Shown here piece after piece: positions 33,426-42,265 of a stretch of DNA of 64,000 nt; within the stretch, counting starts at the first letter, position 1, and the number at the start of each line of letters is the position of its first letter. Origin of the DNA: Dehalococcoidales bacterium (lineage in GTDB: Bacteria; Chloroflexota; Dehalococcoidia; Dehalococcoidales; UBA2162); assembly GCA_016932435.1 (NCBI GenBank), contig JAFGCW010000093.1:1-64000 (forward strand), in the 5' to 3' direction. The notes below the pieces were generated by a model. It was not told the origin of the DNA. It ran no database searches and was given only the letters and a program-made list of their open reading frames with translations. The position numbers and the translations under genes are program-made.

Positions 33426-34148
33426 ATGAAAATTTTCAAGATCCTGGGAATTGTACTGGCTGTTGTCGTGGTGTTGTATTTCGTTGCCGGATACTTCCTG
33501 GGAAACCTTCCGATAGCCTCCAGCCTTTTCGGTACCAATAAACCAAGAGACCTGGGTATTGAGATTACAACAGACAGTGCCTACGCAGGATTATCCAACC
33601 TTAATCATCCCACTACCCTGGAAGAATTACAGGCTGTTATTGATGATCCGTCAGAGTTTACATCCGTTGAGACATCGATAACCAGCGAGCAGGCCTCCTC
33701 ACTCATATCCACGGCTGATATTCCGGTCAAGCTTGTGCAGATACAATTTGGTGACAATGGTCAGGTTAAGTCCTCCGGTATTATCAACACAAAAGACATG
33801 CAGGAGATGCTGGCGGAATTAGGAGCCGGTAACGATATTATCGATACTGTAATGGACTATGTAAGCAACATGGAATGGATAATCTACTATGTCTCGGGAG
33901 AATTCGGGATAGAGAATAACCGTGTTTCACTCGACATAGAAAAGATAGAAATAGGAAGAATCGGTGTTCCTGACACCCTGAGGGAAAAGCTGGACAACAA
34001 CATCGGTTCCCTGGAAGCGTATATTTCAAACTCACTGGCGAGTCAAGGCTACAACATAAGGGAATTATCGATTTCTAAAGGACAGGTAAATCTTGATCTC
34101 GATAGACCGCTGGCGAGTATGACTCCATGGCTGGATTACGTGCAGTAG
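33426..34148 (+). CDS. Membrane-anchored hypothetical protein
   Basis: The 240-residue protein has one N-terminal membrane anchor, KILGIVLAVVVVLYFVAGYF (residues 5-24), and an extracytoplasmic beta-rich domain without Cys. Segments such as FGIENNRVSLDIEKIEIGRI and INTKDMQEMLAELG have the alternating pattern of lipid- or ligand-binding tube domains (YpmS- or LmeA-like), but this is only a shape resemblance. No strong ribosome site is visible. It stands directly in front of the PAAR lipoprotein on the same strand and may share its surface location. Confidence 0.65.
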   Translation: MKIFKILGIVLAVVVVLYFVAGYFLGNLPIASSLFGTNKPRDLGIEITTDSAYAGLSNLNHPTTLEELQAVIDDPSEFTSVETSITSEQASSLISTADIPVKLVQIQFGDNGQVKSSGIINTKDMQEMLAELGAGNDIIDTVMDYVSNMEWIIYYVSGEFGIENNRVSLDIEKIEIGRIGVPDTLREKLDNNIGSLEAYISNSLASQGYNIRELSISKGQVNLDLDRPLASMTPWLDYVQ

Positions 34149-34174
34149 AGGTAATAACTTAGAGGAAAAACAAT

Positions 34175-34924
34175 ATGGCGATAGACAGGCGGAAATTTCT
34201 TCTTTTAACAATGCTTTCAACACTTGGACTGACCCTTACGGGATGCTTCGGACGTTACGGTGATCTTACCGAAGACGAGTTGTTTGAGATATTACTCGAA
34301 AAACTCGGTTACAAAAAAGATGACGAAGAAGAATCAGATGAAGAAGATATGGGCGCTGTTACACTCGCCTTGACTTATCCGGCGGGTTGGAGTCCGAACG
34401 TTTTCACCTCCGGGTGGGTTTTCGGTGCCAGGTGTATCGCAGGAGAGGGAACTGATAACCGGCAGGATTTATCAGACCGTGTGAAATGGAGTGGCTCCGG
34501 TACCTTTAATCCCGAGATGGGAAGGACATCTCGTCCCGTATTCTCAGGTCCCGGCTCCCAGACCATCACTATATCAATAGACTACCAGGGTAAAACCTAT
34601 GAAAAGACAGTCAACGTAAACGCAGTCTCGCCGGCCGGATATGCTCACGTTTCCAGTCAATCATCATGCCCGAGTGATTCCCACGGTTGCCCGGCTTGTC
34701 CGCATCCTACGGTGGGACCTGTTACGACTGGGAGTCCGAATGTCCTGGTAAACGGTCTCCCTGCTGCCAGGGTCGGTGACCGTGGCGTTGCCGCCGCCTG
34801 CTGCGGTCCGAACACATTCGAGATTACCGAAGGCGACGGTTCCGTCCTGATTAACGGTCGCGCTGCTGCAAAAATAGGCAGCGCGACTCAACACTGCGGC
34901 GGAACCGGTAGTATAATCAGCTGA
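34175..34924 (+). CDS. Tat-type lipoprotein with C-terminal PAAR domain
   Basis: The signal MAIDRRKFLLLTMLST has a twin-arginine motif and the lipobox LTLTGC (Cys24), so the protein is probably exported folded and lipid-anchored. An acidic linker DDEEESDEEDMG follows, then a beta-sandwich-like segment (about 60-155). A PAAR domain makes up the last 85 residues: DSHGCPACPHPTVGPVTTGS, NVLVNGLPAARVGD, VLINGRAAAKIGS and THHC-like QHCGG closing the zinc site. PAAR cones normally cap the spike of type VI secretion and contractile injection systems. No such machinery is in the window, and a lipid-anchored version is unusual. Confidence 0.8.
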   Translation: MAIDRRKFLLLTMLSTLGLTLTGCFGRYGDLTEDELFEILLEKLGYKKDDEEESDEEDMGAVTLALTYPAGWSPNVFTSGWVFGARCIAGEGTDNRQDLSDRVKWSGSGTFNPEMGRTSRPVFSGPGSQTITISIDYQGKTYEKTVNVNAVSPAGYAHVSSQSSCPSDSHGCPACPHPTVGPVTTGSPNVLVNGLPAARVGDRGVAAACCGPNTFEITEGDGSVLINGRAAAKIGSATQHCGGTGSIIS

Positions 34925-34978
34925 GTCTAACGAGAACAATCACTGGATAAATGCCTGTTACGAGATGCTTTATAAACC

Positions 34979-35866
34979 ATGCATCGTGACGCTTTCAAAA
35001 AAATAGCCCTATATTGTACAGATTGCCGTACCTTCGAACACGGCAGGATCATACAGCATAAACTGGATCTCAGTACGGACAAAATTTCAGGCGAGTATGT
35101 TATCTCAGGTCATTTTGAATGCCTCTCCTGTGGAAAACAATTTCCCATTATCGGCGGTGTGCCGTGCCTTGTCTCGTCTATTTCCACACACGAGGATCTT
35201 ACCAATCAGTACCTTGATGCGCATTATTCGGAGATAAACAACGAATACTGGAATACTCTTGATACCTGGTACACAGGAAATCTCTGTCTTGATGCAGGCT
35301 GCTCCACAGGACGCTATACATTCGACTGTGGGAAAAAAGGATTTACCATCGGTATAGATATTAAACTCGAAGATCTCCGGCTGGCTACAGAATTTCAGAG
35401 GACCGGGAAAGTTGCATTCACTCGAAAAACACGGACTCTCGCCCACGAGGAGATTGAGTCATCCTTCGAACCTTCTGAAAACGTGCTGTTTCTCCAGGCG
35501 GATATAAACAATCCACCATTTGGGACGGAAACATTCGACTTTATCAGCGGCTTGAACCTCATCGACAGTGTCAGGCTGCCGTTGACCACCCTGGGACAGA
35601 TGGATGCCATGTTAAAAAGGAGCGGCAGGCTACTACTCAGCACACCGTACGCATGGGATCCTGAAATCAGCGAAGAATTCCTAGAAGATAAAGATACTGA
35701 TCCTCATACCTTCGTGAAAAAACTGCTTACTGGCGATATAATACCGGAAACAGGATTTCACTATCGAATACTTGAGGAAAAAACAGGTATACCCTGGCTG
35801 ATGAGGAAACACGATACCCTTCACTTCCGGTATAACGCAGACCTGATAATCGCGGAGAAACTGTAA
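34979..35866 (+). CDS. SAM-dependent methyltransferase with N-terminal zinc (Trm112-like) domain
   Basis: The first 65 residues contain two Cys pairs, YCTDCRTFE and FECLSCGKQFPIIGGVPCLV, the Trm112-like zinc module often fused to methyltransferases. The catalytic part follows with LDAGCSTGRYTFDCGKKGF (motif I, about residues 103-121), IGIDIKLEDLRLATEF and VLFLQADINNPPFGTETFDF. A late RSGRLLLSTPYAWDPEISEEF completes the fold. 295 residues. The substrate is unknown. It has no close partner on its strand and converges on the gene at 35882. Confidence 0.82.
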   Translation: MHRDAFKKIALYCTDCRTFEHGRIIQHKLDLSTDKISGEYVISGHFECLSCGKQFPIIGGVPCLVSSISTHEDLTNQYLDAHYSEINNEYWNTLDTWYTGNLCLDAGCSTGRYTFDCGKKGFTIGIDIKLEDLRLATEFQRTGKVAFTRKTRTLAHEEIESSFEPSENVLFLQADINNPPFGTETFDFISGLNLIDSVRLPLTTLGQMDAMLKRSGRLLLSTPYAWDPEISEEFLEDKDTDPHTFVKKLLTGDIIPETGFHYRILEEKTGIPWLMRKHDTLHFRYNADLIIAEKL

Positions 35867-35881
35867 ACCGATACTTTGGTT

Positions 35882-36589
35882 CTATCTTCCCGACCACGGC
35901 ATGGATTCCCATATACCGAGTGAACGATACACATCTACAGAAAGGTCCTTTGTCGCCGCTTTCAATTCGGTAATTACTTCTTCTCCAAGTGAAAAATCCT
36001 TGTTATCGAGTATACAAAATATCACCATGCCCTCGTATTGACAGGGATTCGGATCTGAAGGTCCGGCCTTTCCTTTGTAAGGTACGTCTCCGATCTTCTT
36101 TGAAGCGTAAAGCTGGATGACGGGATACTTCCCCAGTATATTGGTGACTTTATCGAGGACTTTACCAAATGTCCCCTCCTGATAATTGAATTGAATAACC
36201 AGTCGAAGTCCTTTCCTCCAGAGTTCGCTGCTTTCCCTGAAAGGACTGGTAAAAGAAAACTCGAAGTACCGAACGCCTTTTGCTCTGATTTTATTCAGCA
36301 GAGAGTAGCACCTTCCGGTTAATATTTCAACAAACGTTCGTAAACTCGGATAGCGTATAATAACGAATTCATCGCAGGTTTTTCCACCTGCAAGAGATCT
36401 CTCATACGCCCCGACGAATATCGGCCTGCCGCCGCGCAGCAGCACAAGCGGAGACAGCAGAAGTCCATACCAACGGTAGTTCGACGCACTCGAAAAACTT
36501 ACCAGATTCAGAGCATCTACCGGTCCTTTATGCTCGCAGAGTTTCTCAAGTTTAGGACAGTCAAGTCGGGATAAGAAAGAATCGGTCAT
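35882..36589 (-). CDS. Hypothetical protein, DUF1330-like alpha-beta barrel
   Basis: The 235-residue protein has a first half resembling a dimeric alpha-beta barrel of the DUF1330 type (LVLLRGGRPIFVGAYERSL, then CDEFVIIRYPSLRTFVEIL). A second, possibly repeated module follows (RLVIQFNYQEGTFGKVLDKV, then GMVIFCILDNKDFSLGEEVI). There is no signal or membrane segment. No catalytic residue can be assigned. It stands alone between a convergent methyltransferase gene and the coiled-coil gene on the same strand. Confidence 0.6.
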   Translation of the reverse strand: MTDSFLSRLDCPKLEKLCEHKGPVDALNLVSFSSASNYRWYGLLLSPLVLLRGGRPIFVGAYERSLAGGKTCDEFVIIRYPSLRTFVEILTGRCYSLLNKIRAKGVRYFEFSFTSPFRESSELWRKGLRLVIQFNYQEGTFGKVLDKVTNILGKYPVIQLYASKKIGDVPYKGKAGPSDPNPCQYEGMVIFCILDNKDFSLGEEVITELKAATKDLSVDVYRSLGIWESMPWSGR

Positions 36590-36665
36590 AAAATTCCCTG
36601 TGACTCATCATGAATAGTGAGGTTACGTAAAAATCAATATATAGTAAAGGAAAACAGTGAGTTAT

Positions 36666-37730
36666 TTATTCTTTAATAGCTTCGTGTAGATTTTTATCTA
36701 TGGTATTTAGTGCTGTTTCCGCTCCCTTTACTGCTGCTATACCAAGATATTTTTTAAAATCGATAAATTTGCCAACACCGTCAATGACCATATCAGGTAC
36801 CTTGGAATCCTGAAGGATGAATTCGTGTAATTCCGCACCCAGTTTCTCGCCTAATTCCTCAAGTGAGACGGATTCTTGCAGCTTTTCGACAGCAGCCTGA
36901 ATCCTTACGTAATCTTCCTTTAGTCCGGCAAGTTCGGTCGTTAACGTCTGGTTATTCTTTTCCAGTTCTTTAACATCGGATTTAAGCCCGGTAATCTGAG
37001 TTTTCAGTTCTGATATTTCTTTTTCGTGTTTTTCGCTTTGTTTTTCAGCTTTCGTTTCGTACTTGTTTTCCTGCTTCTCCAGTTGCGTCTCGTAACTTAC
37101 TTTCTGTTTTTCAAGCTGCTGTTCATAACTCTTTGTCTGTTCTTCCAGGCGTGACTCGGAAGTCTTTTTTTGCTCCTCGTTTTCTTTCGTTAAAGAAACG
37201 ATCTGGTTTCTCAGGCCGTCTATATCCGCCAGTTTCTCGGAAAGCGCTTCATAATCAATTTTCGATTCCTTGAGATCTTCTCCTAATGTGGTGGTGAGTT
37301 TCTCGATAAACATCTTTGAGTCGCTTCTGAGTTCTTTATATTCTTCTCCAAGTATACCAACCACCCTGCCCATCAGGTCGTCATACCGGGTATTCGCCCG
37401 GTCCCGTTCATCCTGGAGTGCCATAATATGCGACCTTAGATCACCTACCTTACCGCCATACTGTCGGTTTAGAAGTGAGTAAACGGCAAACGCTACCCTT
37501 CGGGCAACGGATTCGCCATACCCCTTGATGTCGCTGGCCCGGGGGCCAAGTACCTTTGTAATTAACTTGTTTTCCTGTCCTATTTGCTCATCGTAATCTT
37601 TCAAGCCGGCTTTGACCACCGGATCCAGCCCTGCGCTGTTATAAAGCTGGTCTGCAAGCTGAAAGTCTTCAAGGTTCATTTCCTCGATCGGTACAATCTG
37701 TGTTTCTTCAATGTTCTGTTCGTTAGCCAT
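36666..37730 (-). CDS. Coiled-coil protein of unknown function
   Basis: The 354-residue protein has a globular N-terminus up to about residue 125 (KVLGPRASDIKGYGESVARR is conserved-looking). A long heptad coiled-coil from about 165 to 295 has near-repeats EEQTKSYEQQLEKQKVSYE / TQLEKQENKYETKAEKQ, and a C-terminal part VIDGVGKFIDFKKYLG follows. There is no membrane segment or nucleotide site. It lies upstream of no partner but on the same strand as, and downstream of, the SbcC-type ATPase (148 bases apart). A cytoskeletal or DNA-associated scaffold role is conceivable but unproven. Confidence 0.7.
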   Translation of the reverse strand: MANEQNIEETQIVPIEEMNLEDFQLADQLYNSAGLDPVVKAGLKDYDEQIGQENKLITKVLGPRASDIKGYGESVARRVAFAVYSLLNRQYGGKVGDLRSHIMALQDERDRANTRYDDLMGRVVGILGEEYKELRSDSKMFIEKLTTTLGEDLKESKIDYEALSEKLADIDGLRNQIVSLTKENEEQKKTSESRLEEQTKSYEQQLEKQKVSYETQLEKQENKYETKAEKQSEKHEKEISELKTQITGLKSDVKELEKNNQTLTTELAGLKEDYVRIQAAVEKLQESVSLEELGEKLGAELHEFILQDSKVPDMVIDGVGKFIDFKKYLGIAAVKGAETALNTIDKNLHEAIKE

Positions 37731-37877
37731 AATTCCACCTTTACTCCGGGAAAATTTCGTCGCTTTTTAATGATTGAAGTAATAATTATATTAGTTTGCT
37801 TAATAATTATATATCTTTTCCCGGAAATGCAATATATTCTTCAGTAAATAAAAAAATCGGTTAGAAAAACAGTTCTG

Positions 37878-40448
37878 CTAATTTACCTGGATGGTTGAAC
37901 CATCCGGTGTTTTGATAATATCGATACGAGTCGGGAAAGCATCCCTGAATTCTTCAATATGGGTTACTACGAGTATTTTTTCGAAATCGTCCTGGATAGA
38001 AATAATAGCTTCTTTGAGTTTTTCCAGGCCGTTGCTGTCCTGGGTCCCGAATCCTTCGTCGATGATGAGGGTAGGCAAGGGAGCTCCGGCACGCCGGGCA
38101 AGCAGTTTCGAAAGAGCGATACGGATAGCAAAATCTATCCTGAACGCTTCGCCACCGCTAAACATCTCATAATTGCGTGTTCCAAGTTCATCTGCTATCT
38201 TTATGTCAAGTGTTTCCATGGTATCGCCTTTCTTGGTTTCACGCTGTGTCTCTATCTTCACGCTCATCCGATTATCCGTCATCCGTCCAAGCAGCTTATT
38301 CGTCTCTACTTCGATTTCCGGTAACGCTATCTCTATCAACCAGGCTTGAATTCCACGTTTACCGAATGCCCGGGCAAGATCCCGGTATATCTGTTCTTCT
38401 TTCACCGCCTGTTCCAGTTCCTTTTCTTTCTCCTTTGCCCTTTCCTCCAATTCAGCGCTTCTCTGTAGTATCCCCTTGATACGCCCTATCGATTCCTGTA
38501 CCTGCTTCTGCTTAACACTCAGATCACGGTATTCATTCTCAACCGTGGCCAGTTCACCGGTAAGTCCGGGAAGCAAAGTTAATTCCACAGCTAATTCCGC
38601 TTTACTGTTCCTGTCTTCATCAATACTCTTTCCCAGTTCGGTTATGGTCTGCTCAGCTTTCATCGCAGAGTCCTTTTCCGAGTCGACATTACTCAAAGCT
38701 TCAACGAGTTTTCTTTTAGGTTCTTCATACTGAGACAATTCACTGATAGTCTTTCTAACCTGTTCATGTTCTGCCGAATCATAGTCGAGTCCGGTGAGTT
38801 CTTCTTCCACCTTTCTGAGAGACTCCTGGTCTTCGGCGGCATAGTCCCTGGCGGATATACGCTCCTCGATCTCTATCAGTCTGTTTCTTTCTTCTTCCAG
38901 TTTAGTACCTGTTTTTTCTGCTTCCTGAATATCTCTGTTCAGGACATTGATTTTACTCTGTGCAGCCGTCCTGGCCTGTTCGAGTTTTTTGGTTACTTGA
39001 AATATTTCATCCTCCGCCACTTTCAGTTCGGATGTTTTCACGCTGATCCCTTCAGTCATTTCCAGGATCGTCCTTGACTTGTCCTGCTTCTCTTGATTGT
39101 ATTTTTTCTCTATCAGTACCCGGTGTTCTTCTCCCAGGTCTCTTTCACACAGTGGACATTTTGCTCCGACCTGTGAAGAAAGCAGGTCGAGTTTCTCAGT
39201 AATCTCTGCAACCTCCTGGTCGAGTCGCGTTTTTACCGACTGAAGATTATATATTTCAGTTTGTAATTTCTTTATCGCCTCGGTTCTCTGTTTAATCGCT
39301 TCCTCATCGCCGACAAGTCCTTTCAACTCCTCCTGCGCCTGAGTAAGTTCGTTTCTAAGTTCGGGCAGCTTTCCGTATGCTTCATCCAGTTTGGTTAAGT
39401 TATTTTCAGCGAGAGAATGTTCGTTAAGCAGCGCCTGGCTTGATCGGACCACTGACATCTCCAGGTTGTGTTTCCTTTCACTTAATGCAGTAACAAGTCG
39501 TAATCTCCTGTCCATTTCCTCGTTTAGTTTTTTCGTTTCTGTATACTTTTGATATCCGTCTTCTAACGCGCTACGGCGAGCGATAAGCCCTTCATACTCC
39601 TGTATGCGGGTATTATAGTGTTTCACCTGGTTCTCCAGCAGTTCTTTCGTCCTGGAGCTTTCTGCCATGTGCCTTTCTATCCGGTCTGCCTGCTGCTTTT
39701 TATTTTCCAGCAGTTCCTTTCTCTGCCTTAGTTCACTCAAACGCTTTTCCTTTTCAAAAACCGTGTTATCTATCTCTGAGAGTTCCGCCTGTTCTTTATT
39801 CAGTTCTGCTTCGTATTCAGGTTTGTGAGTCAGTTCTTCGCCTATATCACGGATGGCATTTTCCGCCAGGATTCTTTTCATTTCCTGTTTCCGGGCACGT
39901 TCCTTAGCCTGGTCTTCAAGCGTGTCGTAGCGGGAAAGTCCCAGGATACTGGACAGCACTTCCTTCCGCTTGACCGGCTGCTGCTGGGTAAACTCATCGG
40001 CATGGCCCTGCCGAAGATAGGCGCTGTTAACAAAAGTGGAATAATCCATATGCAGGACATCGATGATTTCCTGCTGTGTTTGTGTCATTGTGTTACCGGA
40101 GATAGACCTGAAACCATTATCCGATGAGACCTGGAACTCAAGCAGGGATTGTCCCGACGCGCGTCTTCGTTTCGGCCTGGCGTGCTTCCTTATAACGCGA
40201 TAAAGATTATCACCAACCATAAAATCAAATTCCACCTCGGTCTCATCCTGTCCCAGATGGATGATGTCATCGTCACTTTTCGCCCTGGTCTTACCCCACA
40301 ATGCCCAGGTTATAGCATCGATAAGCGAAGATTTCCCGTTACCGTTATCTCCCCATATGCTGGCTGTATGTATATCGTTAAAATACAGCTGCGGTACATT
40401 ATCCCGGTAGGGCATGAAATTCCGGAGAGACAACTTCACAGGGATCAT
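37878..40448 (-). CDS. SbcC/Rad50-type SMC-like ATPase
   Basis: The 856-residue protein has an N-terminal Walker A ASIWGDNGNGKSSLIDAITW (about residues 30-49), two long coiled-coil arms and a central zinc hook KCPLCERDLG (about residue 430). The C-terminal signature is MFSGGEAFRIDFAIRIALSK, with Walker B TLIIDEGFGTQD. This is the SbcC/Rad50 layout, for end processing of DNA with the SbcD/Mre11 nuclease, though the arms are shorter than in E. coli SbcC. No sbcD lies next to it in the window, whereas most bacteria keep the two together. A GGAGG site precedes the ATG. Confidence 0.88.
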   Translation of the reverse strand: MIPVKLSLRNFMPYRDNVPQLYFNDIHTASIWGDNGNGKSSLIDAITWALWGKTRAKSDDDIIHLGQDETEVEFDFMVGDNLYRVIRKHARPKRRRASGQSLLEFQVSSDNGFRSISGNTMTQTQQEIIDVLHMDYSTFVNSAYLRQGHADEFTQQQPVKRKEVLSSILGLSRYDTLEDQAKERARKQEMKRILAENAIRDIGEELTHKPEYEAELNKEQAELSEIDNTVFEKEKRLSELRQRKELLENKKQQADRIERHMAESSRTKELLENQVKHYNTRIQEYEGLIARRSALEDGYQKYTETKKLNEEMDRRLRLVTALSERKHNLEMSVVRSSQALLNEHSLAENNLTKLDEAYGKLPELRNELTQAQEELKGLVGDEEAIKQRTEAIKKLQTEIYNLQSVKTRLDQEVAEITEKLDLLSSQVGAKCPLCERDLGEEHRVLIEKKYNQEKQDKSRTILEMTEGISVKTSELKVAEDEIFQVTKKLEQARTAAQSKINVLNRDIQEAEKTGTKLEEERNRLIEIEERISARDYAAEDQESLRKVEEELTGLDYDSAEHEQVRKTISELSQYEEPKRKLVEALSNVDSEKDSAMKAEQTITELGKSIDEDRNSKAELAVELTLLPGLTGELATVENEYRDLSVKQKQVQESIGRIKGILQRSAELEERAKEKEKELEQAVKEEQIYRDLARAFGKRGIQAWLIEIALPEIEVETNKLLGRMTDNRMSVKIETQRETKKGDTMETLDIKIADELGTRNYEMFSGGEAFRIDFAIRIALSKLLARRAGAPLPTLIIDEGFGTQDSNGLEKLKEAIISIQDDFEKILVVTHIEEFRDAFPTRIDIIKTPDGSTIQVN

Positions 40449-40566
40449 CTGTTTTGAAACCTCCTCCGTTAATCGGTTTTATGCCGTATTTTAACACAAC
40501 AGGTAATGATGTTTGCTATTACCGGAAAGGTAAAATTATAATCAGCCTATATAACATCACAGACGG

Positions 40567-40598
40567 TAACGCATATGCGCATTTACGCAATTACGCTA
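40567..40598. repeat. Octamer array 3, upstream of the flavin-reductase-like gene
   Basis: Four units in exact 8-bp register read TAACGCAT, ATGCGCAT, TTACGCAA and TTACGCTA. They match the consensus of the array in front of parA (TTACGCAN), including the identical core TTACGCAATTACG, 16.5 kb away. The array lies in the divergent gap between the SbcC-type gene and the gene at 40639. Confidence 0.6.
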
Positions 40599-40638
40599 TC
40601 GACAGGTGTTAATGGTAAATGAAATGGGGAGGTAGAAA

Positions 40639-41211
40639 GTGGCGAAAGTAACAATCGAACACAAAACGGTAGTCTATCCGATGCCGGCTTTTCTAATCGG
40701 GGCAAATGTGGACGGCAAACCGAACTTCATGACGGCAGCATGGTCCGGTATCGCCGGCGGCGAACCGCCGGTCATTACCGTCGGGATACGTCACAGCCGG
40801 TATACGTTAAAAGGAATACACCAGAACAATACTTTTTCAGTTAACGTACCCTCTGTGGACATTGCTAAAGAAACCGATTATTGCGGAATCGAGTCCGGCA
40901 GTAAAGTGGATAAAGTCAAGGTCTGTGGTTTCAATGTGTTTTACGGGAAAGTAGAATCTGCTCCGATGGTAGAACAATGCCCCGTCAACCTGGAATGCAG
41001 GGTGATGCACATGCTGGATGTCGGCAGTCACGTACTTGTCGTCGGTGAAATCAAGGAAACGTATATATCCGAAGAGTGCATGACTGGCGGCAGACCGGAC
41101 GTAAACAAGATTAAACCTTTTGCTTTTAATCCCAGACCTGAATCAGACTATCAGGCATTCGGCGAACCGGTCGGAAAAGCTTTCAGTATGGGACTTGATT
41201 TGAAGAAGTAA
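40639..41211 (+). CDS. Flavin-reductase-domain protein
   Basis: The GTG start at 40639 follows GGGGAGG. The 190-residue protein belongs to the flavin-reductase-like split-barrel family: YPMPAFLIGANVDGKPNFMT, then AAWSGIAGGEPPVITVGIR, SRYTLKGIHQNNTFSVNVP and VLVVGEIKETYISEE. It binds FMN and in anaerobes often serves as an FMN-binding redox protein. Cys residues in TDYCGIES, VEQCPVNLECRV and EECMTGG recall members that carry thiol or metal sites. The octamer array lies just upstream. Confidence 0.85.
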   Translation: MAKVTIEHKTVVYPMPAFLIGANVDGKPNFMTAAWSGIAGGEPPVITVGIRHSRYTLKGIHQNNTFSVNVPSVDIAKETDYCGIESGSKVDKVKVCGFNVFYGKVESAPMVEQCPVNLECRVMHMLDVGSHVLVVGEIKETYISEECMTGGRPDVNKIKPFAFNPRPESDYQAFGEPVGKAFSMGLDLKK

Positions 41212-41219
41212 TAAAAAAA

Positions 41220-42221
41220 TTAGCTGAATAGTTTATCGAACGGCTGCAACTCTTCGTAATCGATAAAACCGCTCTCAGCGATGTTTTCCATGTCGATTCC
41301 GGCTTCGACTGCCGCAGCGACAGGATTCAGTCCGCCAAGCTGGACGACACCGATACGGTTTAGCGGCACGGTTATCTGGCAGAGCGGTTCGCTGATTTCT
41401 CCTATGGTGTATACTCCATGAATTCCGGCATCACTCAGCAGGGCAGTAGTTTCATCGAGAGCTTCCCGGGCTGCGGCAGGCATTGTCCTGAATACTCCGA
41501 TGACCTTTCCATTACCGGTCCTTGCGGCTTCCCTGACGCTTGTCATCCTGGCCCGAATGAACTGCTCCGAGGGATCGAGTGAAGTACCAGCATAGTCGAT
41601 AATCCCTACAAACCTCCTGGCCTGCCTGTTCCTGACTTCCAGTACTCCGCCGAATTTAAACTCGGTAGGAACACCGGCCTTAAGTAAAACGCCGTTTATA
41701 ACCACGCTGCAGACCGTTGCAAAACCGATTTTACCCGGTGGAACCACTACAGAACCCAGCTTTTCACCTTCGGACGCTACCGCTACCAGGTTACTGACAC
41801 ATAAGTCATGCCTGAAAGCGTCTTTCATAGCAGTCAATGCTTTTTTATATTTTTTCTCGGCGAAAACGGATGTATTAATCGAAAGTTTACCGGTTTTCTT
41901 AGCAGGATTAAAAGTGGTCTGGTATGCAAGCATCTCCAGTTTTTCACGAACGAATCCCAGGTGCTGAGGAGCAAGGGCATCCTTTACTTCCTGCTGGCCT
42001 AAGGCGGTTATCGCCCTTCCATCATGCCCTACAGGTTTTGTGTAACCTCGTTCGTCGGCAATCCGGAGATGATATCGTACAGCTCTTTCGCTGAGAAATA
42101 TACCCTCGTCTTCCAGGCGTCGAGCAATGGTAATGGAACCGAGAGGTTCCGAAGATTCACTGAGAATCTTTAATATCGTAATCAGTTTATTTTCAGCATC
42201 GGCGCCGACAGCCTGATCCAT
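41220..42221 (-). CDS. NrpR-family nitrogen regulator
   Basis: NrpR represses nitrogen-assimilation genes in methanogenic archaea and releases DNA on 2-oxoglutarate binding. This 333-residue protein has the N-terminal winged helix (LITILKILSESSEPLGSITI, then EDEGIFLSERAVRYHL) and one NrpR/DUF128 domain from about residue 95, with GFATVCSVVINGVLLKAGVP, EFKFGGVLEVRNRQARRFVG and NRIGVVQLGGLNPVAAAVEAG. Methanogen NrpR often has two such domains; here there is one. It is the last gene of the minus-strand nitrogen block, 44 bases behind carB. Its effector and operators here are inferred. Confidence 0.85.
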   Translation of the reverse strand: MDQAVGADAENKLITILKILSESSEPLGSITIARRLEDEGIFLSERAVRYHLRIADERGYTKPVGHDGRAITALGQQEVKDALAPQHLGFVREKLEMLAYQTTFNPAKKTGKLSINTSVFAEKKYKKALTAMKDAFRHDLCVSNLVAVASEGEKLGSVVVPPGKIGFATVCSVVINGVLLKAGVPTEFKFGGVLEVRNRQARRFVGIIDYAGTSLDPSEQFIRARMTSVREAARTGNGKVIGVFRTMPAAAREALDETTALLSDAGIHGVYTIGEISEPLCQITVPLNRIGVVQLGGLNPVAAAVEAGIDMENIAESGFIDYEELQPFDKLFS

Positions 42222-42265
42222 CGCTATTCTATATATCCTCCGAACGTCTAGATGATATTATAACA

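Noticed and set aside
34175..34924. Type VI secretion locus suggested by the PAAR domain
   Set aside because: No VgrG, Hcp, sheath or baseplate gene lies in the window, and the protein has a lipoprotein signal.
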